From Prolixibacteraceae bacterium UBA5740 (lineage in GTDB: Bacteria; Bacteroidota; Bacteroidia; Bacteroidales; Prolixibacteraceae), in contig DIFU01000142.1 of assembly GCA_002419285.1 (NCBI GenBank), forward strand, positions 99,040-149,207: 50,168 bases of DNA. The letters are read 5' to 3'. Numbering within the stretch: the stretch's first letter is position 1; the number at the start of each line of letters is the position of its first letter. A model generated the notes under the pieces. It made no database searches. It saw only the letters and a program-made list of their open reading frames with translations, and was not told the origin of the DNA. This document shows, piece after piece, positions 44,262 through 50,168 of this stretch. Made by a program: the position numbers and the translations under genes.

Positions 44262-44269
44262 CAAATATA
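44262..44269 (-). promoter_or_regulatory. -7 box of the yceI-pirin-dioxygenase operon
   Basis: On the minus strand TATATTTG is a perfect match to TAnnTTTG and would give a leader of about 40 bases to the ATG at 44216. It sits in the 104-base gap between the AraC gene and yceI, the natural place for control by that regulator. No convincing -33 element or repeat operator is seen. Confidence 0.5.
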
Positions 44270-44320
44270 AGGAGTGCAATACAAACATAGAGTAGAGTTT
44301 TCGGAAATCCTGTTGGGGTT

Positions 44321-45151
44321 TTAAGAAAGCAGTTTTTGCATATTCTTGCGGAAAACGGAAGGAGTGATGCCGTTTTTCTTTTTAAAGGCAGTGGTGAAAC
44401 AGGACTTATCGTTGTACCCTATTTCATACCCGATTTCTGAAATGGGTTTATCTGTACCGGTCAGAAGCTTTTTGCTTTCTGCAATTTTTCGTTCCTCTAT
44501 GATTTCCGATACACTTTTTCGCACAATCGACTGACAGATCAGGTTGAGGTTACGGGTCGACATAAAGAGTTTTTCGGCATAAAAATCAACACCTGTATCC
44601 CTTCTGAAGTTTTCCTCCAGAATCTGAAGGAAGGCAATATAGGTACTGTTTTGGGTATTCATTCCCGATGGATCATTCATTGAACGCTTCTGCTGTTCTG
44701 AAGAAATCATGGAAATCAGGGCCCTTAGCAGATCACGGGCCACTGTAAGATGGGGAGATGTCTGATCCATCTCGAAATGAATCATTTCGGTGGTGTTGAC
44801 GATTCTTTCAAAAAAGGCGTCCCGGGGGACTTCGAAACCAGCCGATAAGTGATATGCCGGGGTGAGTTTAAAAGTCAATCCAGGAAGAAAGTCTTCCTTA
44901 AACCTTAGCACCCAAAGACTGTAGTTTTTGTCAATACCTTGGGGGATTACCCGGTGAACTTTTCCCCGGGCAATGAACGAAATAAATGGTGAAATCAGGG
45001 TGTTGTTTTCAAAGTCGATAAAATGTTCCAGCTTCCCCTCTACGCCAATAATCAGTTCATCGTAATCATGCAGGTGGGGTTCATCTGGCATTGCCTTGGT
45101 TTCGGCAGCTTGCTTGTCATCGACGTGAAATATCCTGAAAAGTTCTTCCAT
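44321..45151 (-). CDS. AraC family transcriptional regulator
   Basis: The 276-residue protein has an N-terminal cupin-like sensor part (HLHDYDELIIGVEGKLEHFI near residue 27) and a C-terminal double helix-turn-helix (about 175-276) with LFMSTRNLNLICQSI, the linker, ISEIGYEIGYNDKSCFTTAFKK (shortened here) and GITPSVFRKN, the typical AraC signature. It likely controls the yceI-pirin-dioxygenase genes that follow on the same strand, and perhaps itself. Ligand unknown. The upstream 368 bases hold a long structured element and a promoter box. Confidence 0.93.
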   Translation of the reverse strand: MEELFRIFHVDDKQAAETKAMPDEPHLHDYDELIIGVEGKLEHFIDFENNTLISPFISFIARGKVHRVIPQGIDKNYSLWVLRFKEDFLPGLTFKLTPAYHLSAGFEVPRDAFFERIVNTTEMIHFEMDQTSPHLTVARDLLRALISMISSEQQKRSMNDPSGMNTQNSTYIAFLQILEENFRRDTGVDFYAEKLFMSTRNLNLICQSIVRKSVSEIIEERKIAESKKLLTGTDKPISEIGYEIGYNDKSCFTTAFKKKNGITPSVFRKNMQKLLS

Positions 45152-45211
45152 GTTGATTAGTGTCCCGGCAATGTATGGTTCAGGGAGTTATTGCCGCAGC
45201 CGTGAAAATAC

Positions 45212-45345
45212 AAAAAAAAATACTCATGCAGCGGTATATTTTTCAACTGGGACTATGGAAAAGAAACTCAGATTCAGTGTTGTAGGCAACGGGAATCTTT
45301 AGTTGACTGCAAACGAACACTGTTTTCTGGTGGCTGCATGAGTAT
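45212..45345 (-). ncRNA. Candidate structured RNA or leader element upstream of the AraC gene
   Basis: ATACTCATGCAGC at 45220-45232 and its exact reverse complement at 45333-45345 form a 13-base-pair stem enclosing 100 bases. Nested inside are TCAACT/AGTTGA (45243-45248 with 45301-45306), AGATTC/GAATCT (45270-45275 with 45293-45298) and a GTTG/CAAC tetraloop hairpin (45279-45290); all are compatible. Read on the minus strand, the 3' arm of the outer stem is followed directly by eight T, as at the end of an intrinsic terminator. The result would be a rod-like RNA of about 130 bases, or a 240-base transcript from the -7 box at 45463. No coding frame explains it. No known family recognised; a MITE-like element is the alternative. 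Confidence 0.55.
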
Positions 45346-45455
45346 GGTAAAACGCTCTTATGCCTGTCTTCGAAAGTCAATTCAAATGGTAATGGGGTAT
45401 GTTGATATGCCTCGTTTGTCAGGAATAAGCTTCCGTTTCAAAGAACTTCCTGACG

Positions 45456-45463
45456 CAAATTTA
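45456..45463 (-). promoter_or_regulatory. -7 box upstream of the structured element and AraC gene
   Basis: On the minus strand TAAATTTG is a full match to TAnnTTTG. The transcript would start near 45450, run through the inverted-repeat element and reach either its T-run at 45212 (about 240 bases) or the AraC start at 45151 (leader of about 300 bases). No clear -33 TTG was found. The remaining parts of the gap 45152-45519 show nothing else. Confidence 0.45.
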
Positions 45464-45519
45464 TGAATCGGAATCTGAAGGAAACCTGGTATTTTGTGGA
45501 CAAAACGTAGACAATAAAG

Positions 45520-46500
45520 TTATATGGCCTCCATTTTAAACTGCTTGAGGTATTCAACCAGATTGTCATCCTTTTTCAGTTCCAGCCTTTGCTTAAGGCG
45601 ATATTTTGTTTTTCGGATACTTTCCGGAAGTATATTGAGCAAGTTGGCCAGATTGTCTGTCGAAAGGTCCATAGCCAAGGCACAGGCAATGGTGATTTCG
45701 GTAGGCGAGACTTTCGGATACACGGCCATCAGACGGCTTGAGAAATGGGGATAGGTTTTGTCAAAGACTATCTGGAAGATTGATCTGGAATTGTGAAACA
45801 TGGTACGGCTCCTGATCCTGTTTTTCAAAAGGTTGAAAGTCTTTTTCTCCCGTTCTGTGATATCAATTCGCTCCAATTCTGAGTTGATGGTCCGTTCAAG
45901 ATTTTGTAACATATTTGAAAGGTCTACCATGTTCAGGGCTTCAGCGAGGAACTCTTGCTCTTTTAAACTGAGCTTTAACTCTAATTCGCCTTTCACCAGA
46001 TTCATTTCGCTCAGTTCCTGCTCTTGCTGTTTCTGCTTTTGGCTGAAGGATTCCAAACGTCTCTGGATCTCAGCTTCAATTTTATCCAATTCCTGACTGA
46101 TCCTGTATTCAAATGACTTTGCTTTTTCAAGACGCACAGTGACACTAGTCAGTAATTCATCTACGGTGAACGGCTTTGTGATGAAATCTTCGGCTCCCAG
46201 ATTCATGGCAAACCGAAAATCCTTTCTCTCCGAAAGAGCTGTAATGTACACCAGGGGGATTTCATATCTGGGAAATAATATTTTGATCTGTTTCATCACT
46301 TCAAAGCCATCCAGATCGGGCATCATGATGTCGCACAAGATAAGGTCGGGCTTTCTTTTGGAAATTTCTTCCAGCCCGCGAGCTCCGTTTTCAGCTGATG
46401 CCACTGAATATCCCTCCAGCATCAATATATCCACTATCGATTCACGGATGTCTTGTTCATCTTCGATGACAAGTATATGATTTTCTCGCTTCCGTTCCAT
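45520..46500 (-). CDS. Orphan response regulator with coiled coil and C-terminal LuxR-like HTH
   Basis: The 326-residue protein has a receiver domain (about residues 7-125) with acidic pair E13/D14, phospho-acceptor D57 in LILCDIMMPDLDG and the TKPF lysine. A long coiled coil rich in Glu, Gln and Lys follows (about 130-200). The C-terminal part holds VSPTEITIACALAMDLSTDNL then NILPESIRKTKYRLKQRL, which resembles the LuxR-like HTH of Bacteroidota regulators. No histidine kinase gene is in the window. I chose the ATG at 46500 (MERKRENHILVIEDE); a TTG at 46557 could add 19 residues, and an in-frame stop precedes it. Confidence 0.88.
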   Translation of the reverse strand: MERKRENHILVIEDEQDIRESIVDILMLEGYSVASAENGARGLEEISKRKPDLILCDIMMPDLDGFEVMKQIKILFPRYEIPLVYITALSERKDFRFAMNLGAEDFITKPFTVDELLTSVTVRLEKAKSFEYRISQELDKIEAEIQRRLESFSQKQKQQEQELSEMNLVKGELELKLSLKEQEFLAEALNMVDLSNMLQNLERTINSELERIDITEREKKTFNLLKNRIRSRTMFHNSRSIFQIVFDKTYPHFSSRLMAVYPKVSPTEITIACALAMDLSTDNLANLLNILPESIRKTKYRLKQRLELKKDDNLVEYLKQFKMEAI

Positions 46501-46782
46501 ACGTTCAATATTTTCCGATATCAGTTGAGTGAGTTTTCTCTCTTCCCGGGTATCCAACTCCCGTTAACAATTACTTAGGTTGATTTTACGAATATATGAA
46601 TATTTCCGGTTTTAGGATTAACTATATTGAACATATTCCCTCCGTGGTTTTAAATTATTCCTTTTCTTATTGATATTCAGGAAGTAATGTTAACATAAAG
46701 CAATCGTCAGTTTATCCTTGATTTATATGGAATATGGTTTATTTATCGTGTTTATTTTTAGCCTTCCGCTTGTGTAAAATTG

Positions 46783-46790
46783 TAATTTTG
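46783..46790 (+). promoter_or_regulatory. -7 box of the ABC-2 exporter operon
   Basis: TAATTTTG is a full match to TAnnTTTG, with the transcript start expected near 46797 and the ATG at 46828. No -33 TTG at the right distance is seen. The rest of the 327-base gap 46501-46827 between the divergent response regulator and this operon is AT-rich, with a short inverted repeat AATAT/ATATT near 46590-46605 and no gene. Confidence 0.5.
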
Positions 46791-46827
46791 CGATGGTTAT
46801 ATATACCAATCACAAAAAATCTGACTT

Positions 46828-47757
46828 ATGGAGTATTTTGTAGCTAATAATATTCACAAAGAATACGGACCCACCAAAGCTTTGGACGACGTAAGCATTT
46901 CTGTCAGCGAGGGTTCCATTTTCGGCCTTCTGGGCCCCAACGGAGCAGGAAAAACTACCCTGATCCGGATAATCAACCAGATTACCGCACCCGACAGGGG
47001 AGAGGTTTTCCTGGGAGGCCACCGGATGAAGGCAAGTGATGTTTCCAAAATCGGATACCTGCCAGAAGAAAGGGGTCTCTACAAGAAAATGAAGATTGGG
47101 GAGCAGGCTCTGTACCTGGCCCAACTGAAAGGACTGAGCAGGCGCGATGCCCTGAGAAGTCTGAAGTACTGGTTCGAAAAGTTTGATATTGTCAGCTGGT
47201 GGGACAAAAAGGTGGAGGAACTTTCAAAAGGTATGCAGCAAAAAGTACAGTTTATTGCCACAGTGGTGCACAATCCAAGCCTTCTGATCTTCGACGAACC
47301 TTTCAGTGGTTTCGATCCCATCAATGCCAATCTTATCAAGCACGAGATCCTCGAGTTGAAGCAAAAGGGTGCCACCATCATTTTCTCAACCCATAACATG
47401 GGCACTGTCGAGGATTTATGTGACCATATCGCACTGATCAATAAATCAAGGAAGATTCTCGATGGCCTGGTATACGATGTGAAGGAACAATATAAGTCCA
47501 ATATCTTTGAAATTTCCTATCGCGGCGATTTCCAGAAGATCCAGGCAATGCTCGACAGCTCTTTTGTCATTCTTGAGCACAAGGAAAACAGCCGGGAGAA
47601 TACCATCAGGGTTCAACAAAGCCAGGGCGGAGAAAACAATGAATTGCTGCGAATCGTGACAGCCACTTCCGAGATTGTTTCGTTCAGGGAAGTGATACCC
47701 AGCATGAACGACGTGTTTATTAAAGCGGTTGAGATGTATAACGGATCAAACAAGTAA
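46828..47757 (+). CDS. ABC-2 type exporter, ATP-binding protein (NatA-like)
   Basis: The 309-residue protein has Walker A GPNGAGKT (36-43), the Q-loop region YLPEERGLYKKM, the signature LSKGMQQKV (from 132), Walker B LLIFDEP (152-158), the H-loop in IIFSTHNM, and a C-terminal DUF4162-like domain that is common in NatA-type ATPases. It powers the permease encoded 3 bases downstream. NatAB exporters move sodium or other substrates out of the cell; the substrate here is not known. Confidence 0.95.
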   Translation: MEYFVANNIHKEYGPTKALDDVSISVSEGSIFGLLGPNGAGKTTLIRIINQITAPDRGEVFLGGHRMKASDVSKIGYLPEERGLYKKMKIGEQALYLAQLKGLSRRDALRSLKYWFEKFDIVSWWDKKVEELSKGMQQKVQFIATVVHNPSLLIFDEPFSGFDPINANLIKHEILELKQKGATIIFSTHNMGTVEDLCDHIALINKSRKILDGLVYDVKEQYKSNIFEISYRGDFQKIQAMLDSSFVILEHKENSRENTIRVQQSQGGENNELLRIVTATSEIVSFREVIPSMNDVFIKAVEMYNGSNK

Positions 47758-47760
47758 ATC

Positions 47761-49107
47761 ATGAATAAGACACTCATTATATTGAAGAGGGAATACCTGA
47801 CCCGTGTTGCCAAAAAATCATTTATTGTAACTACCCTCATTGTTCCGATTTTAATGGTCGGTCTGATGGTAGTTCCTGCCTGGCTGGCTTCCCGTGATGA
47901 TAAGCAGGAAAGAACCATTGCGGTGTATGATGAATCAACCCTCTTTATGGGCCAACTCGAACAGGAAGGGTATACCAAGTATCATTTTGTCGACCAGGGG
48001 ACTTACGGCTCACTCCGAGAAAACCTGACTGCCAATAATGAATTTTATGCCCTTCTGTATATCCCTGCCAATATTTACACCAACAGTCAGGCCCAGTTGT
48101 CTTCACCTAAGCAGGTTCCTTTAGAACTCGCCGAGGAGATAGAACGCAAATTGAGCCAGATCATAGAGAGCGATAAACGCCAGAAAGTTATTGCCAGTGC
48201 CGGGGTTCCCGATCTGGAATCACAACTGGAAGGCACCCGGACAAAAGTTTCAGTGAATACGGTGAAAGTAACCGAAACCGGTGAAGAAAGAAAAAGCTCA
48301 TCCATGGTGGCTTTCATTACCAGTTACGCGATGGGATTCATTATTTACTTCTTCGTATTCATGTATGGCTCCATGGTTATGCGGAGTGTCATGGAAGAGA
48401 AGAAAAACCGAATCGTGGAGGTCATTATATCTTCGGTGAAACCCTTCCAGCTCATGGCCGGGAAAATCCTCGGGACTGCCCTTGTTGGTCTCACCCAGGT
48501 GGCAATCTGGATTATTTTGATTGTTGTCGGCCTGACAATCACCCAAAGCATGCTGTCTCCTGAATCAGCCCAGGAAATGGGCAAAAACATCATGGATTCA
48601 CAGGCACAAATGGGTCCCATGCAGCCCGACATGAGTGAAGCCCAAAACCAGATCGCCGAGGTTATCGAAATGATCGGGAACCTGAATATTCCGCTGATCA
48701 TTTTTGGTTTTATCTTCTATTTTCTTGGGGGATACCTCCTCTATAGTTCGTTGATGGGTGCCGTTGGGGCTGCTGTCGATAACGATGAGGATTCACAACA
48801 GCTTGTCCTTCCGGTAACTTTCCCCTTGATCCTTTCCATAATCCTTCTTTTCTCCATTTCGCGAAATCCGGAAGGGTCAGTTGCTTTCTGGGCATCCATA
48901 ATTCCATTTACCTCGCCGATATGTATGCTTGCACGCATTCCCTATGGTGTTCCTGCCTGGGAATTGTTGCTTTCCATGTCGCTTTTGGTTATTACGCTGA
49001 TCGGGGTGATCTGGGTCGCTGCCAAAATTTATCGTACCGGAATTTTGATGTATGGCAAGAAGGTGAATCTGAAAGAGCTGTATAAATGGCTTACTTATAA
49101 AGGATAA
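47761..49107 (+). CDS. ABC-2 type exporter, permease (NatB-like)
   Basis: The 448-residue protein has an N-terminal helix after IILKREYLTRVAKKSF, a large soluble loop (about residues 45-180) and then five to six helices, including VMRSVMEEKKNRIVEVIISS, the typical ABC-2 coupling region, and GGYLLYSSLMGAVGAAVDN. This is the NatB/ABC-2 family 3 layout. It forms the membrane part for the ATPase encoded just upstream. It ends 4 bases before the convergent patatin stop. Substrate unknown. Confidence 0.93.
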   Translation: MNKTLIILKREYLTRVAKKSFIVTTLIVPILMVGLMVVPAWLASRDDKQERTIAVYDESTLFMGQLEQEGYTKYHFVDQGTYGSLRENLTANNEFYALLYIPANIYTNSQAQLSSPKQVPLELAEEIERKLSQIIESDKRQKVIASAGVPDLESQLEGTRTKVSVNTVKVTETGEERKSSSMVAFITSYAMGFIIYFFVFMYGSMVMRSVMEEKKNRIVEVIISSVKPFQLMAGKILGTALVGLTQVAIWIILIVVGLTITQSMLSPESAQEMGKNIMDSQAQMGPMQPDMSEAQNQIAEVIEMIGNLNIPLIIFGFIFYFLGGYLLYSSLMGAVGAAVDNDEDSQQLVLPVTFPLILSIILLFSISRNPEGSVAFWASIIPFTSPICMLARIPYGVPAWELLLSMSLLVITLIGVIWVAAKIYRTGILMYGKKVNLKELYKWLTYKG

Positions 49108-49111
49108 TCCT

Positions 49112-49891
49112 TCATTCAAAATTCTGCGATCTCAGCTTATCAATCTCGCTGTCCTCCAGTGAAGCAACCAGTTTATACCCTATTTCAAAAGCCTGGTCGG
49201 CATGGCTTACATTCAACAGGTCAAAGTCTGTAAGTTCTGCTGGCTCAAGGTAAAGGGTGGCCACTCGTTTGGCTTCCTGGACCCGTGCATGGATGCCGAC
49301 GTGAAAGGTTCGGACCACCATCTGGATGATGTTTTTTACCTCGAATGGCTTTTGCAGCGGACTGACATTCGATACCACAAGGTGTTTGCATTTACCGATG
49401 AGGGGTTCAGCCGGCAGGTTCTCGAGCAATCCTCCGTCGGCATAAAGGTTGCCGTCAATTTCAACCGGGGCGAACAGAACCGGGATGGATGCTGATGCCA
49501 GTATGGTCCTGGCTAGAGGACCCTGGTTATGGTACTCCATCCTCCCTTTGGTGATGTTCGACAATCCGATGTATAGCGGAATGGGCAGGTCTTCAATTCG
49601 CTGGTAGGCAATCTCTTTCTCGAGTACTTTCTGCAGGCCGTCGAGCCGCAAAAGGCCGTTGGTTGGTAACTGAAGGTTGGTGTACCTGAACAGGTTCTTT
49701 TTCTTCAATATCTCATGGGTGTCCCGGGGTGATATTCCGGCTGAGATAAAAGCTCCCGAAATGGCACCGGCACTGACGCCCGATATGATGTCGGGCCGTA
49801 TGCCCCGCTCCATGAGGCCTTCAATGATGCCAAGGTGGGCAAAGCCCCGGGTACCTCCGCCTCCCAGTATAAATCCGGTATTATATTCCAT
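49112..49891 (-). CDS. Patatin-like phospholipase (RssA/NTE group)
   Basis: The 259-residue protein has the oxyanion hole motif GGGGTRGFAHLG (10-21), the nucleophile elbow GVSAG with S40, and the catalytic Asp in ADGGLLENLP (D152), so the Ser-Asp dyad is complete. It hydrolyses phospholipid or other lipid esters. No signal peptide is visible from the ATG at 49891, which I choose since the domain begins right there; a longer frame to 50023 adds 44 residues of unlikely sequence. A weak -7-like TACTTTTA (49916 to 49909) lies 18 bases upstream. It is single domain, like E. coli RssA. Confidence 0.93.
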   Translation of the reverse strand: MEYNTGFILGGGGTRGFAHLGIIEGLMERGIRPDIISGVSAGAISGAFISAGISPRDTHEILKKKNLFRYTNLQLPTNGLLRLDGLQKVLEKEIAYQRIEDLPIPLYIGLSNITKGRMEYHNQGPLARTILASASIPVLFAPVEIDGNLYADGGLLENLPAEPLIGKCKHLVVSNVSPLQKPFEVKNIIQMVVRTFHVGIHARVQEAKRVATLYLEPAELTDFDLLNVSHADQAFEIGYKLVASLEDSEIDKLRSQNFE

Positions 49892-49974
49892 AAGTAATTG
49901 TTTGTCCTTAAAAGTATGTGTGTCATGGTTCTGGCATGGCATGGCTATTGGTACGTTTGCACCTGGTCCGGAAA

Positions 49975-50168
49975 TCAATCCTGCTCTCCGGCATGCACAA
50001 TGGGTGGCCCCAAGGTCAGCCATTGCCCTATTCTTGCCTGGTAGTCCTTATTGACATCCTCCTGGTGCCAGTATAGGTTGTGGTGGTTGTCGTAGATATA
50101 CTGCTTTTGCAGTTCATCTATGTTATCAACGATGTATTGCAGCCCTTCTACCATGATCCTCACCTCTT
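49975..50168 (-). CDS. C-terminal end of an unrecognised protein (cut by window end)
   Basis: The frame is open to the end of the window and stops at 49975. The visible 60 or so residues, from VEGLQYIVDNIDELQ to GPPIVHAGEQD, are soluble, with many Asp, Glu, Asn, His and aromatic residues. I do not recognise the family. The 83 bases between it and the patatin start leave room for a promoter. It could be a short gene starting inside (ATG at 50154) or, more likely, the tail of a longer one. Confidence 0.45.
   Translation of the reverse strand, partial: EVRIMVEGLQYIVDNIDELQKQYIYDNHHNLYWHQEDVNKDYQARIGQWLTLGPPIVHAGEQD

Noticed and set aside
49892..50023. 44-residue N-terminal extension of the patatin protein
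   Set aside because: The domain starts right after the ATG at 49891, and the added residues look non-coding and lack any signal feature.
1..50168. tRNA genes, CRISPR arrays, insertion sequences, prophage or defence system
   Set aside because: No regularly spaced repeats, no tRNA-like T-arm in the gaps I read, and no transposase, integrase, nuclease or phage motif in the encoded proteins.

Overview
The window looks like a chromosomal segment of a free-living, oxygen-respiring member of the Bacteroidota. The main reasons are the fused CcoN-CcoO cbb3 oxidase, the complete mevalonate pathway with a GYDIA-type GHMP kinase, several promoter -7 boxes close to the Bacteroidota consensus TAnnTTTG, and weak or absent Shine-Dalgarno sequences. 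The use of mevalonate argues against the gut Bacteroides type, but I cannot name an order. I saw no tRNA, rRNA, CRISPR array, transposase or phage gene.

Layout. 1-7522: envelope glycosylation genes, with a GT2 polyprenyl-phosphate glycosyltransferase and four large membrane proteins of GT-C type. 7524-19451 (minus strand): a respiratory operon. It reads Tat-exported FeS protein, NrfD/ActC-like membrane protein, membrane-anchored monoheme cytochrome c, ccoS, ccoNO with an extra cytochrome domain, ccoQ-like, ccoP, ccoG, ccoH, a SafE/DsbD-like membrane protein and the copper ATPase ccoI. 19781-24996 (plus strand): a divergent caa3 oxidase operon, sco-ctaD-ctaE-ctaF-ctaC-ctaB. 24986-31201 (minus): ppx/gppA and five mevalonate genes. 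31220-37050 (minus): an acyl-CoA dehydrogenase and the 3-methylcrotonyl-CoA carboxylase / methylglutaconyl-CoA hydratase genes of leucine breakdown. 37175-39263: two divergent genes whose families act on tRNA wobble uridine. 39509-42026: a lipoprotein phosphoesterase and an AGCS amino-acid symporter. 42035-45151 (minus): AraC regulator, YceI, pirin and extradiol dioxygenase. 45152-45519: a non-coding stretch with a strongly structured element. 45520-46500: an orphan response regulator. 46828-50168: an ABC-2 exporter, a patatin phospholipase and the end of one more gene.

How the parts may work together. The FeS-NrfD-cytochrome c trio lies in one run with the cbb3 genes and could act as a small menaquinol:cytochrome c reductase feeding the high-affinity oxidase. 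The caa3 oxidase, facing away across 329 bases, would serve at higher oxygen. The leucine enzymes lead to HMG-CoA, which the neighbouring HMG-CoA reductase turns into mevalonate, so the cluster may route leucine carbon into isoprenoids. Three points deserve most attention: the Mo-subunit-less quinol reductase module with altered FeS ligands, the leucine-mevalonate cluster, and the structured RNA candidate upstream of the AraC gene.
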